Positions 11,505 to 23,355 of a DNA stretch of 64,000 nucleotides are shown here, piece after piece. The first letter of the stretch is position 1, and each line of letters begins with the position of its first letter. The notes under the pieces are model-generated. The model was not told the origin of the DNA. It did no database searches and was given only the letters and a program-made list of their open reading frames with translations. This stretch comes from Zea mays (lineage: Eukaryota > Streptophyta > Magnoliopsida > Poales > Poaceae). The translations under genes and the position numbers were made by a program. The stretch lies in contig NC_050098.1 of the NCBI RefSeq assembly GCF_902167145.1, positions 39,178,501-39,242,500 of the forward strand. The letters are read 5' to 3'.

Positions 11505-14500
11505 TTTTGTAGGTTTATGCATCCGGGGGCTCAAGTTGGATCATCGACAGCGGGTGCACAAACCACATGACAGGGGAGAAGAAAATGTTCTCCTCCTATG
11601 AGAAAAGCCAAGATCCCCAACGAGCTATCACATTCGGGGATGGAAACCAAGGTTTGGTCAAAGGTTTGGGTAAAATAGCTATATCCCCTGTCCATTCCAT
11701 TTCCAATGTTTTTCTTGTTGATTCATTAGATTACAATTTGCTTTTCGTATCTCAATTATGTCAAATGGGCTACAACTGTCTATTTACTGATATAGGTGTC
11801 ACTGTCTTTAGAAGAAGTGATGATTCAGTAGCATTTAAGGGAGTGTTAGAGGGTCAGCTATACTTGGTAGATTTTGATAGAGCTGAACTCGACACTTGCT
11901 TAATTGCTAAGACTAACATGGGTTGGCTTTGGCACCGCCGACTAGCCCATGTTGGAATGAAGAATCTTCATAAGCTTCTAAAGGGAGAGCACATTTTAGG
12001 ATTAACAAATGTTCATTTTGAGAAATACAGGATTTGTAGTGCATGCCAAGAAGGGAAGCAAGTTGGTACTCATCATCCACACAAGAACATCATGACGTCC
12101 GACAGGCCACTGGAGCTCCTACACATGGATCTATTTGGCCCGATTGCTTACATAAGCATCGGCGGGAGTAGGTACTGTCTAGTTATTGTGGATGATTATT
12201 CTCGCTTCACTTGGGTGTTCTTTTTGCAGGAAAAATCTCATACCCAAGATACTTTAAAGGGATTCTTAAGACGAGCTCAAAACGAGTTCGGCTTAAGGAT
12301 CAAGAAAATTAGAAGCGACAACGGGACGGAGTTCAAGAACTCACAAATCGAAGGCTTCCTTGAGGAGGAGGGCATCAAGCATGAGTTCTCTTCTCCCTAC
12401 ACGCCACAACAAAATGGTGTAGTGGAGAGGAAGAATAGAACTCTATTGGACATGGCAATAACCATGCTTGATGAGTACAAGACTTCGGATCGGTTTTGGG
12501 CCGAGGCGGTCAACACCGCCTGCTACGCCATCAACCGGTTGTATCTACACCGAATCCTCAAGAAGACATCATACGAACTCCTAACCGGTAAAAAGCCCAA
12601 TATTTCATATTTTAGAGTCTTTGGTAGCAAATGCTTTATACTTGTTAAAAGAGGTAGAAAATCTAAATTTGCTCCTAAGACTGTAGAAGGCTTTTTACTA
12701 GGATATGATTCAAACACAAGGGCATATAGAGTCTTTAACAAGTCCTCTGGACAAGTTGAAGTTTCTTGTGACGTTGTGTTTGATGAGACTAACGGCTCTC
12801 AAGTAGAGCAAGTTGATCTTGATGAGATAGGTGATGAAGAGGCTCCGTGCATCGCGCTAAGGAACATGTCCATTGGGGATGTGTGTCCTAAAGAATCCGA
12901 AGAGCCCCCAAATACACAAGATCAACCATCCTCCTCCACGCAAGCATCCCCACCGACTCAAAATGAGGATGAGGCTCAAGTTGATGAAGGAAAAGATCAA
13001 GCAAATGAGCCACCTCAAGATGACGACAATGATCAAGGGGGTGATGCAAATGAGAAAGACAAGGAGGATGAAGAACAAAGGCCGCCACACCCAAGAGTCC
13101 ACCAAGCAATCCAACGAGATCACCCCGTCGACACCATCCTCGGCGACATTCATAAGGGGGTAACCACTAGATCTCGTGTTGCACATTTTTGTGAACATTA
13201 CTCTTTTGTTTCCTCTATTGAGCCACACAAAGTAGAGGAAGCACTACAAGATTCAGATTGGGTGGTGGCGATGCAAGAGGAGCTCAACAACTTCACAAGG
13301 AATGAGGTATGGCATTTAGTTCCACGTCCTAATCAAAATGTTGTAGGAACCAAATGGGTGTTCCCCAACAAGCAAGACGAGCATGGTGTGGTGACAAGGA
13401 ACAAAGCCCGACTTGTGGCCAAGGGATACTCCCAAGTCGAAGGTTTGGATTTCGGGGAAACCTATGCGCCCGTAGCTAGGCTTGAGTCAATTCGTATATT
13501 ATTAGCCTATGCTACTTACCATGGCTTCAAGCTTTATCAAATGGACGTGAAGAGTGCCTTCCTCAATGGACCAATCAAGGAAGAGGTCTATGTTGAGCAA
13601 CCTCCCGGCTTTGAAGATAGTGAGTACCCTAACCATGTTTATAAACTCTCTAAGGCGCTTTATGGGCTCAAGCAAGCCCCAAGAGCATGGTATGAATGCC
13701 TTAGAGATTTTCTTATCACTAATGGATTCAAAGTCGGAAAAGCCGATCCTACACTCTTCACTAAAACTCTTGAAAATGACTTGTTTGTATGCCAAATTTA
13801 TGTTGATGATATTATATTTGGGTCTACTAACGAGTCTACATGTGAAGAATTTAGTAGGATCATGACACAAAAATTCGAGATGTCTATGATGGGGGAGTTG
13901 AAGTACTTCTTAGGATTTCAAGTGAAGCAACTCCAAGAGGGCACCTTCCTAAGCCAAACGAAGTATACCCAAGATATTCTAAGCAAGTTTGGGATGAAGG
14001 ATGCCAAACCCATCAAGACACCCATGGGAACCAATGGGCATCTCGACCTCGACGAAGGAGGTAAATCCGTCGATCAAAAGGTATACCGGTCGATGATAGG
14101 TTCTTTGCTATATTTATGTGCATCTCGACTGGACATTATGCTTTCCGTATGCATGTGTGCAAGATTCCAAGCCGACCCTAAGGAAGCTCACCTTACGGCC
14201 GTAAAACGAATCTTGAGATATTTAGTTTATACTCCTAAGTTTGGGCTTTAGTATCCTAGGGGATCCACTTTTGATTTAATTGGTTATTCGGATGCCGATT
14301 GGGCAGGGTGTAAAATTAATAGAAAGAGCACATCGGGGACTTGCCAGTTCTTGGGAAGATCCTTGGTGTCTTGGGCTTCAAAGAAGCAAAATTCCGTAGC
14401 TCTTTCAACCGCCGAAGCCGAGTATATTGCCGCAGGCCACTGTTGCGCGCAATTGCTTTGGATGAGGCAAACCCTTAGGGACTATGGTTACAAATTAACC

Positions 14501-14755
14501 AAAGTTCCTCTTCTATGTGATAATGAGAGTGCAATCAAAATGGCGGATAATCCCGTCGAGCATAGCCGCACTAAACACATAGCCATTCGGTATCATTTTC
14601 TTAGGGATCACCAACAAAAGGGAGATATCGAGATTGCATACATCAATACTAAAGATCAATTAGCCGATATCTTTACCAAGCCACTTGATGAACAAACTTT
14701 TAACAAACTTAGGCATGAGCTAAATATTCTTGATTCTAGGAATTTCTTTTGTTGA
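11505..14755 (+). pseudogene. pol: Sirevirus pol: protease, integrase, reverse transcriptase, RNase H (one nonsense codon)
   Basis: Protease active site [13 protein letters not shown] spans 11537-11575, so the domain begins upstream of the ATG at 11567; a TAG lies upstream in that frame near 11511. Next come the GAG-pre-integrase HHCC region ([15 protein letters not shown] and CSACQEGKQ, about 11930-12060), the integrase core (HMDLFGP, SDNGTEF, and the Glu in [11 protein letters not shown]), and a reverse transcriptase from about 13300 with [12 protein letters not shown] and the catalytic YVDDIIFG at about 13800. The frame stops at TAG 14249-14251, where relatives carry Trp; the same frame continues to 14755 as RNase H (SDADWAG, STAEAEYIA, KHIAIRYHFLRD). 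The 5' part of the internal region lies left of the CACTA element. Confidence 0.93.
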
Positions 14756-15548
14756 TTTGCACACATAGCTCATTCATATACCTTTGATCATGTTTCTTTC
14801 ATATACTATGACTAATGTGTGTTCAAGTGAATTTCAAACCAAGTCATAGGTGTATTGAAAGGGAATTGGAGTCTTCGGCGAAGACAAAGGCTTCCACTCC
14901 GTAACTCATCCTTCACCGTCGCTCCGAGCATCTCTCCTGATTTGGTATAATCTTCACTCATTTACTTATGACCAAAGGGGGAGAAAGTAACTCAAAGGGC
15001 TCTAATGACTCCGTTTTTGGCGATTTATGCCAAAGGGGGAGAGAGCATGAGCCCAAAGCAAAAGGACCGCACCACCACCTATAATTTAAAACTAATGATT
15101 TTCAATTGACAATTTCAAATTGGTATCTTATTGTGTTCAAAAGGGGAAGAAGTTAGTATTTTCAAAAGTGATATCTTAGAACCCTCTTGAACACTAAGAG
15201 GAAAATTTCATTTAGGGGGAGTTTTGTTTAGTCAAAGGAAAAGCATTTGAAACAGGGGGAGAAAATTTCAAATCTTGAAAATGCTTCGCAAAATCTTATT
15301 CATTTACCTTTGACTATTTGCAAAAGAAATTTGAAAAGGATTTACAAAAGAATTTGCAAAAAAAACATATGGTGCAAGCGTGGTCCAAAATGTTAAATAT
15401 AAAGAAACAATCCATGCATATCTTATAAGTATTTATATTGGCTCAATTCCAAGCAACCTTTGCACTTACATTATGCAAACTAGTTCAATTATGCATTTCT
15501 ATACTTGCTTTGGTTTGTGTTGGCATCAATCACCAAAAAGGGGGAGAT
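14756..15548 (+). other. Sirevirus 3' untranslated region with repeated polypurine motifs
   Basis: No coding region is seen. AGGGGGAG-type motifs recur near 14977, 15034, 15213, 15255 and, directly before the 3' LTR, at 15535-15548 (the functional polypurine tract). Multiple polypurine tracts are a described Sirevirus trait. Confidence 0.88.
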
Positions 15549-16805
15549 TGAAAGGGAATTAGGCTTACACCTAGTTCCTAATTGATTTTGGTGGTTGAAT
15601 TGCCCAACACAAATAAATTGGACTAACTAGTTTTGCTCTAGTCTATAAGTTATACAGGTGCCAAAGGTTCACACTAAGCCAATAAAAAGACCAAGAAAAA
15701 GGGTTCAACAAAGAGAGCAAGGGATAACCGAAGTGTGCCCTGGTCTGGCGCACCGGACAGTGTCCGGTGCACCAGGGGACTCCAAGCCAAACTCCGCACC
15801 TTCGGGAATTTTCAGAGGCGCTTCGCTATAATTCACCGGACATGTCCGGTGCTCCAGAGGAGAGCGACTCTGAACTCGCCAGCTTCGGGAATCCGCTCCG
15901 CTATAATTCACCGGACATGTCCGGTGTACACCGGACTGTCCGGTGAGCCAGCGGAGCAACGACTACTTCGCGCCAACGGTCACCTGCAGAAGCAATTAAT
16001 GCACGCCAGAGCGCGCAGAAGTCAGGCACGCGCGAAGTGGCGCACCGGACACTCTACAGTACATGTCCAGTGTGCCACCGGACATCCAGGCGGGCCCAGC
16101 AGTCAGTGCTCCAACGGTCGGAACCCAACGGCTTGGTGACGTGGCTGACGCACCGGACAGTGTCCGGTGGCGCACCAGACTGTCCGGTGCGCCATGCGAC
16201 AGCAGCCTCCACCAAACGGCTAGCTTGGTGGTTGGGGTTATAAATATCCCCAACCACCCAACATTCAAGTCATCCAAGTTTTCCACCTTCCAACTACTTA
16301 CAAGAGCTAGGCATTCAATACAAGACACACCCAAGTGATCAAATCCTCTCCCAATTCCACAAAAGCTTTAGTGTTAAGTGAGAGTGATTTGTTGTGTTCT
16401 TTTGAGCTCTTGCGCTTGGATTGCTTTCTTCTTTCTCATTCTTTCTTGAGATCAAAACTCACTTGTAATTGAGGCAAGAGACACCAATCGTGTGGTGATC
16501 CTTGTGGGAACTTTGTGTTCCAAGTGATTAAGAAGAAAAGCTCACTCGGTCCGAGGGACCGTTTGAGAGAGGGAAAGGGTTGAAAGAGACCCGGTCTTTG
16601 TGACCACCTCAACGGGGAGTAGGTTTGCGAGAACCGAACCTCGGTAAAACAAATCCGCGTGTCACACTCTTTATTTGCTTGCGATTTGTTTTGCACCCTC
16701 TCTCTCGGACTCGATTATATTTCTAACACTAACCCGGCTTGTAGTTGTGATTAATTTTGTAAATTTCAGTTTCGCCCTATTCACCCCCCCTCTAGGCGAC
16801 TTTCA
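15549..16805 (+). repeat. 3' LTR of the Sirevirus
   Basis: This 1257-bp copy matches 184-1459. It lacks two palindromic segments present in the 5' LTR and has one extra, so the two LTRs differ mainly at palindromes. It is followed by the GCTAG target duplication. Confidence 0.95.
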
Positions 16806-16920
16806 GCTAGCCTTCGAACCCCTGATCAGTAATGAGCCTGAAGCCCGAGTGCTCTGGGGCGGCCGTCGAACCCTTCCGAGGGGCAGCCTTCGAACCCCTG
16901 ATCAGTAGGAGGGCTCGGGG
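16806..16920. repeat. 77-bp-type tandem repeat, continuation after the Sirevirus
   Basis: CCTTCGAACCCCTGATCAGTA at about 16811 continues the unit broken at 183. A diverged unit with GGCCGTCGAACCCTTCCGAG follows. Confidence 0.88.
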
Positions 16921-18995
16921 CCCGCTTCCTTCACGGAGAAGGATCCCTTTCGGAATATCCCCTTTCTCGGTCCCTGTAGCAAGAGAGAGAAAGGGGAGGA
17001 GGAAAATGATATGAATTTAAATGGTGTGGCACACCTTTTTTGATGCGGTCATCATGGCGGAGGTGAAACAACACCCGCTTCGCCTGCCAAAGGTGTCACT
17101 TGCCCTGCCGAGGAGTTATTGTGACGGGACGGGCGATTCGCGGGGCGGCCGCGTGCGCGAGCCGTTCGAGGAACGAAACACGGGCGCGTCATCTTCACGC
17201 CGTGGGAGAGGGCTCCCCTGCTGCTCCAGGAGGGGACGTGAGCCTGCAGACGATTTGACTGCTGCTTCCGCTCGCCTGCTGCCACCATTACTGCCGGTCC
17301 ACTTTTGGCCATATCAACTGTCGCGCCTCCTCTCGCGGCTGACTGACCCATGATCGATGTGCTCGATTGGCATTGTTGGGCCATGCGCAGGGTTGCCTCG
17401 AGTCATGGCACCGGTTCCGCAGTCGAGGAGGCGCGGTATTGGCGCAAGTGGCGGTGCAGTTTCTCGCACGTAGTAACCGGCGCGCCGGTTACATGACGTG
17501 TGGGCCTGGGCCACCATGCTGGATGCGATGAAGCCGAGGGGGTGCGCCCTCGTGGTGCGGTTGCACGCCACCTGCATGGCGGTCCGCCCTTTCGACCGCT
17601 GGTTTCAGCGAGGATGGAGGAGTGCTTGTAACCGCGGGGCGGTTACACGCTCCGCATGCGGCGGTTTGGCTTCTTCCGTTTCGGGTCAACTTGTACGACG
17701 TGTGGGACCTAGCCCCCGTGTCGTAGGGGGAGGACCCTGGAGCACGTTGGTGAAGACTTTGTCTGTGACACCTGAGGACGCGAGTGGGGAGAGCCGCCTT
17801 TAAAAAGGGGTTGATCCCCCGGGCGGTAGCCATGTCTTCGCACTCCCCTCATGCATCGCGCCCTTCCTCCTTCTGAGCCCCCGGATGGGGAGCACTCGCG
17901 TTGCCTTCGTCTTGTTGCCGTTAGAGGAGCACGACCTCGTGGGGGTTGGCACCCTTCAGCCATCGCTCGGCTTCAAGGATTTTCATCAGGCAGCCCGGCT
18001 GCATTCCCTCACCAATGGTCACCCAGGATGGTGACCACCAGTTCGATGGTGGGGAGAAGCAAGCCGGGCTGCAGCCTCTGCCCCACCCTCAGCTTCAAGG
18101 ATCTTCATCATCCTTGCTGTGGCGGGGGGCGAGCTGAGCCGGAGTTCTACCTCCCGCATGGGCCGGCGGGTCGCCTCTTCCTTCAGCATTCAGGGGAGAG
18201 GGCGCTCACCGGCCTTGCGAAGGGGGCGAACTTCGACAACGCAGGGCCGGTCGGCCGCAAGCGTCGTCAGCTCCAGCGTGCCTGGCTCGCTGGCTCAGCT
18301 GGCTCTGTCGCGGCCTCTCACGCTGCCTCCTGCCGCTTGATCTGGGCATGGCCGTCCATCCACCGCACAGGCGATCGTTGCGCCGTGCGCACCGGGGGAC
18401 CGTCCAAGACGTCGCACGCCGCTAGGGCGGCGTTCGTGTTCTTGGATTGTCTTGTCCCCACTCCGGCACGACGCCTCCGTGCGGAGGTCTGTGCCTGCCC
18501 GTCCGTGAGGACTTGAGTGGGGATCTGTCGGTGCAGGCTGGGGCGGCCGCCAGAGGAGGCTTCTCCGCCGATGAGACCGTCGGCGCCGCCCGCGGACAGA
18601 CCTCTGGCTCTTTGGCTTTGACGGCTTGTCCTCGCCCCTCGTGTGGGGACGTGGGCGAGGGCCTTCCTACAGCAGCATTTGCCCTGAGGTCATCGATGCT
18701 GCTGTTTAGCCGCCCGAGGCGGAGGTCGTTGTCGCTGCTGCTGCAGTGGTCGCCGGTGAGCCACCTGGAGTTGGTTATCCCGCAGGCCCTCTGGCGTGGA
18801 GGTTGTTCATACCCCCGGGAGTGGAACCGGAGTTCCGTTTGTAATGGCACCTTGAGTGCCGGTGTATGTTCATTGTGGCTATCGGGGCCTGAACATCTGG
18901 GTATTTGGGCGTGAAGCCGTGTTTCTCCCTCATTTCGAGCACTAGGACTCGCCGGTCGGCTAGCTGAACCGCTTAACCGAGTGTAAGTTGCCCTG
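16921..18995. other. Tat element 3' region, no confident gene
   Basis: This GC-rich stretch lies between pol and the missing 3' LTR. Open frames exist on both strands (for example 17851-18516 and 18447-18914 on plus) but I recognise no domain in them. A TATA-like TTTAAAAAGG on the plus strand at 17799-17808 could start antisense transcription toward the coiled-coil ORF. Confidence 0.5.
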
Positions 18996-19981
18996 CGCGG
19001 AAGGTGACGAGTGAGGTATCCGTATCCCGGAGGCGTAGTAGTCCCTCGGCTCGGTCGGCCTTGCCACTCAAGGCTTCTCTTGCTCAGTTTAAGAACCCTC
19101 GGCTGCTCTGCGATGAGCTGGAGCCGGAGGCAGCGGCGTCGGCGTGGACAGAGGCGGAGTCAGCTCAAAAAGGGGCTTCGTCGGCCCAGGAGCAGGTGGC
19201 TTCCCAGGCCGAGGAGGTGCAGCAGCGGCGGCTGGAGCTTGGCCAGGTCGTCCGCTAGCGGGACCAACCCCGGAGTCACGCTGCCGAGGCCATGAGCCGG
19301 GCTGATGTCCTTGGGGGACAGCTGGCTGAGGCTACGGAGCGGCCGGTCGAGGTGTATGCTCGGGCCGGGACCCTTGCGGAGACCCTGGCTATGATGGCCC
19401 AAGCGTGGTGCTGGCGTCCTCCTTCGAGGTGGAGATCCTTCCGCCCGTGTCGCCGTCCGAGGCCGGGCCAGATCCTGCCGAAGGCGGAAACGACGCCGAG
19501 GGTGCTGTTGCTCCCTCTGTCGATGTCTGAACCTACAGGAACAGTTTGTCTGTAGTATGTGTATGCTTGTTGCGGCCGCCAAGGCCCAAACATCTTATTG
19601 TCGTGTTATAAAGCTGCGTTTCTTTTCCTCTTGTTTCGAGTATCAGGACTTGTTCGTCGGTAGCAGAATCGCTTATCCGAGCGAGAGTTACTTTTCGCGG
19701 AAGGTGATGAGTGAGGTATCCGTATCCCGGAGGCGTAGGAGTCCCTCGGCTCGGTCGGCCTTGCCGCTTACGTGTACTCTTACTCGTCCGCAGGATTCTG
19801 TTATCGATATAGTCGAGAAGGCACAAAAATCGTTCTGGCACAAAAGTTTTCGAGCGTTAGGACTTGTTCGGTAGCAGAATCGCTTATTCGAGCATGAGTT
19901 ACTTATCGCGGAAGGTGATGAGTGAGGTATCCGTATCCCGGAGGCGTAGGAGTCCCTCGGCTCAGTCGGCCTTGCCGCTTA
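18970..19981. repeat. Three dispersed copies of a ~130-bp repeat
   Basis: The core GAGTGAGGTATCCGTATCCC with flanking GCGGAAGGTGA and CCCTCGGCTCGGTCGGCCTT occurs at about 18970-19065, 19665-19770 and 19875-19981. Copy 1 lies just before the coiled-coil ORF, copies 2 and 3 after it. Confidence 0.88.
19085..19555 (+). pseudogene. Antisense coiled-coil ORF of the Tat element, with internal stop
   Basis: On the plus strand, opposite to gag-pol, the frame encodes an Ala/Glu/Arg-rich helix with residues such as ASSAQEQVASQAEEVQQRRLE, stops at TAG 19256-19258, and continues in the same frame through AEAMSRADVLGGQLAEATER to 19555. Extra antisense ORFs between pol and the 3' LTR are known in several Tat elements. 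The internal TAG stands where a Glu or Gln codon is likely. Function is unknown; a coiled-coil role in protein contacts is only inferred. Confidence 0.6.
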
Positions 19982-20208
19982 CGCGTACTCTCGTCGTTTT
20001 TAGGATCCCGCTATCAAAGCAGTCGAAAAGCGCGAAAGACGTTCTGGCAGAAAGACTTTTTCCGAGGAAAATTTTGACGCAGAGGGGGTTCCCCCCTTCT
20101 AGCCCCCGAGGGAGGGTCGGGCTTTGCAGAGGCAAGGCTGACCCTTCCTTGACGGTTAGACTCTATTTGTGTATGTAAAGAGAATGGGGTATATGAACGA
20201 CTTGAAAC

Positions 20209-21390
20209 ATCTTAAGGGTAAAAGCGACGTAGCTGTTGGATGTTCCAAGCGTTGTCGTAGACCTCGCCTTGATCGTTGGCCAGCTTGTATGTTCCGGGCT
20301 TCAAAATCTTGGCGATGATGAATGGCCCTTCCCAGGGAGGAGTAAGCTTGTGGCGCCCTCGGGCGTCCTGCCGCAGTCGAAGTACCAAGTCTCCCACCTG
20401 GAAGTCTCGGGGCCAAACCCCTCGAGCGTGATAGCATCGCAGAGACTGCTGATACCACACTGAGTGTAGTAAGGCCATGTCCCGAGCCTCTTCGAGCTAG
20501 TCCAGTGAGTCTTCTCGGCTGGTCTAGTTGCTTCGGTCGTCGTACGCCTTTGGCCTCGGGGAACCGTATTCTAAGTCTGTGGGCAAGATTGCCTCGGTCC
20601 CATAGACTAGAAAGAACAGTGAGAAACCCGTGGCTCGGCTTGGCGTCGTCCTCAGACTCCAGACCACCGAGGGTAGCTCCTTCATCCATCGCTTGCCGAA
20701 CTTGTTGAGGTCGTTGTAGATCCTCGGTTTAAGTCCCTGCAGAAGCATACCGTTGGCACGCTCCACCTACCCATTCATCATGGGGTGAGCCACGGCGGCC
20801 CAGTCCACACAGATGTGGTGGTTCTCGCAGAAGTCCAGGAACTTCTTCCCAGTGAACTGGGTGCCATTGTCAGTGATAATGGAGTTCGGGACCCCAAAGC
20901 GATGGATGATGTTGGTGAAGAACACCACCGCCTGCTTGGACCTGATGCTTGTTAGGGGTCGGACCTCGATCCACTTGGAGAATTTGTCGATGCCGACCAA
21001 TAGGTGCAAGAAGCCCTCGGGTGCCTTCTGCAAGGGACCGACGAGGTCCAGACCCCACACAGCAAACGACTAGGTGATGGGTATTGTCTGCAGGGCCTGA
21101 GCGGGCAGGTGTGTCTGTCTCGCATAAAATTGACACCCTTGGCAGGAGCGTACAATCCTAGTGTCGTCGGCCACCGCGGTCGGCCAGTAGAAGCCTTGTC
21201 GGAAGGCGTTCCCAACGAGGGCTCGAGGTGCTGCATGGTGACCGCAAGCCCCCGAGTGTATCTCTTGCAATAGCTCCTGTCCTTCGGCGACGGATATGCA
21301 TCGTTGGAGAATGCCTGAGGGGCTGCGGTGGTAGAGCTCCTTTTCATCACCCAGTAAGACGAACGACTTGGCGTGCCGCACCAGTCGCCG
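20209..21390 (-). pseudogene. Tat integrase region of pol, with stop codons
   Basis: Read on the minus strand from 21390: a zinc-binding HHCC part (SGACGHHAAP, RSCQGCQFYARQ), then the core WGLDLVGPLQKAP, GVPNSIITDNGTQFTGKKF, and the Glu-bearing VERANGMLLQGLKP. The C-terminal module ends with GPFIIAKILKPGTYKL and RRFYP near 20212. In-frame TAG codons at 21070-21072 and 20767-20769 interrupt the core. Frame also changes near 20500. Non-functional. Confidence 0.88.
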
Positions 21391-21837
21391 AGCTTCGGCC
21401 TTGTCGAGGGGTAGCTCTCCTCGGTGGAGATATTGCAGGTACGGGGTCTGCCAATTTCGATTAGGCGTGACCCCATTCCGCTCTTCCTCGACGCACAGTG
21501 CCTCACCCTCGGCGGCCGAGGATACCTCGGGCTGGGCCGAGGCCTCCTCAGGGTGGACCGAGACCTCCTTAGGCTGGGCCGAGGCCTCCTCGGGCTCGGG
21601 CGTGTCGTCGGTCTTGACAGAGGGTTGATGTATGCCTCTGGAGAAGACGTCCGGGGGAACCGTTGTCCGCCCCGAGGCTATTTTAGCCAGCTCATCCGCA
21701 GTCTCGTTGTACCTTCGAGCGATGTGGTTGAGCTCGAGCCCGTAGAACTTGTCTTCCAGGCACCGAACTTCGTCGCACTAGGCCTCCATCTCTCGGTCGC
21801 GGCAGTGGGAGTTCTTCATGACTTGGTCAATGACAAG

Positions 21838-22353
21838 CTACGAGTCGCCACGAGCGTCGAGGCGCCGAACCCCTAGCTCGATGGCGATGCGCAACCCATT
21901 AACCAGAGCCTCGTACTCGGCCACGTTGTTTGACGCCGGGAAATGGAGGCGTAGCACGTAGCGGAGATGCTTCCCGAGGGGTGAAATGAAGAGCAGGCCC
22001 GCGCCGGCTCCTGTTTTCATCAGCGACCCATCGAAGTACATGGTCCAGAGTTCCGGTTGGATCGGAGCTGTTGGTAATTGGGTGTCGGCCCATTCAGCCA
22101 CGAAGTCTGCCAAGACTTGGGACTTGATGGCCTTCCGAGGAGTGAACGAGATTGTCTCGCCCATGATCTCCACCGTCCACTTTGCTATCCTACCCGAGGC
22201 CTCTCGGCACTGGATGATCTCCCCCAGGGGGAAGGATGACACCACAGTCACCGGATGAGACTCGAAGTAGTGTCGCAACTTTCGCCGCGTCAGGATTACT
22301 GCGTACAGTAGCTTCTGAATTTGCGGGTAGCGGATCTTGGTCTCGGATAGCAC
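21838..22353 (-). pseudogene. Tat RNase H regions, including the second archaeal-type RNase H
   Basis: The minus frame holds the end of the RT-linked RNase H (LSETKIRYPQIQKLLYAV, then RKLRHYFESHPVTV) and a second RNase H with WTMYFDGSLMKTGAGAG and SNNVAEYEALVNGL. Asp and Glu positions typical of RNase H are visible. A dual RNase H is the hallmark used here to place the element in the Tat lineage. Flanking stops show decay, including TAG at 22378-22380. Confidence 0.88.
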
Positions 22354-22383
22354 TTCACTGATGAAGTAGACCAGCCTCTAGAC

Positions 22384-23355
22384 GAGCAGTGCATGCCCTT
22401 CTTCTCGTCTCTCAACTACGATCGCGGCGTTGACCACCTGAGTGGTTGCGGCTACGTAGATCAAGAGGGCTTCTCCCGCAGCGGGGGGCACCAAGATGGG
22501 CGCGTTTGTAAGGAGCGCCTTTAAGTTTCCGAGGGCTTCCTCGGCCTCAGGGGTCTAAGTGAAGCGCTCGGTCTTCCTTAAAAGGCGGTACAAGGGTAGG
22601 CCTTTTTCGCCGAGGCGCGAGATGAAGCGGCTCAGAGCCGCAAGGCATCCCATGACCCTTTGTACTCCTTTCAAGTCTTTGATGGGCCCCATGTTGGTGA
22701 TGGCCGCGATTTTCTCCGGGTTGGCCTCGATGCCCCGCTCGGAGACGATGAACCCCAGGAGCATGCCTCGAGGGACTCCGAAGACACACTTCTCGGGATT
22801 GAGTTTCATGCCCTTCTCTTTCAGACACTTGAATGTCGTTTCAAGGTCAAAGAGAAGGTCGGAGGCTTTCCTCGTCTTGACTACGATGTCATCGACGTAA
22901 GCCTCGACCGTCCGGCCGATGTGCTCTCCGAACACGTGGTTCATGCACCTTTGGTATGTCCCGCCTGCATTCCTCAATCCAAATGACATGGTAGTATAGC
23001 AGTACATGCCAAAAGGTGTGATGAAAGAAGTCGCGAGCTGGTCAGACTCTTTCATCTTGATTTGGTGATACCCTGAGTAGGCATCGAAGAATGACATGGT
23101 TTCGCACCCAGCAGTGGAATCCACAATTTGATCGATGCGATGCAGAGGGCAGGGAACCTTCGGACATGCCTTGTTTAGACCATTGTAGTCTACGCACATC
23201 CTCCATTTCCCACCTTTCTTTTTCACAAGCACAGGGCTGGCTAACCATTCGGGATGGAATACCTCTTTGATGAACCCTGCAGCCATCAGCTTGTGGATCT
23301 CCTCGCCTATGGCTCTGCGCTTTTCTTCGTCAAAACGGTGTAGAGGCTGCTTCAC
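22384..23355 (-). pseudogene. Tat reverse transcriptase region
   Basis: From 23355 the frame reads HRFDEEKRRAIGEEIHKL, KKKGGKWRMCVDYNGLNKA, SFFDAYSGYHQIKM, FGLRNAGGTYQRCMN and the catalytic EAYVDDIVVKT near 22890, followed by the connection region. It stops at TAG 22555-22557 inside the region where homology normally continues. The catalytic motif itself is intact. Confidence 0.92.

Larger units (their letters stand above)
184..16805 (+). mobile_element. Copia Sirevirus LTR retrotransposon (Ji/Opie-like) split by a CACTA element
   Basis: Two LTRs (184-1459 and 15549-16805) begin TGAAAGGGAATT and end GACTTTCA. The 5-bp target duplication GCTAG lies at 179-183 and 16806-16810. A PBS matching initiator-Met tRNA follows the 5' LTR and a polypurine tract precedes the 3' LTR. 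The order gag, protease, integrase, reverse transcriptase, RNase H is the Copia order. Sirevirus marks are LTRs full of CACCGGAC/GTCCGGTG palindromes and repeated AGGGGGAG polypurine motifs after pol. It inserted into the 77-bp array of the Tat element. A CACTA element (4147-11501) later landed between gag and pol. Frameshifts and a nonsense codon make this copy defective. Confidence 0.96.

Noticed and set aside
12857..13228. Minus-strand frames within Sirevirus pol
   Set aside because: Shadows of the clear pol frame with integrase and RT motifs.
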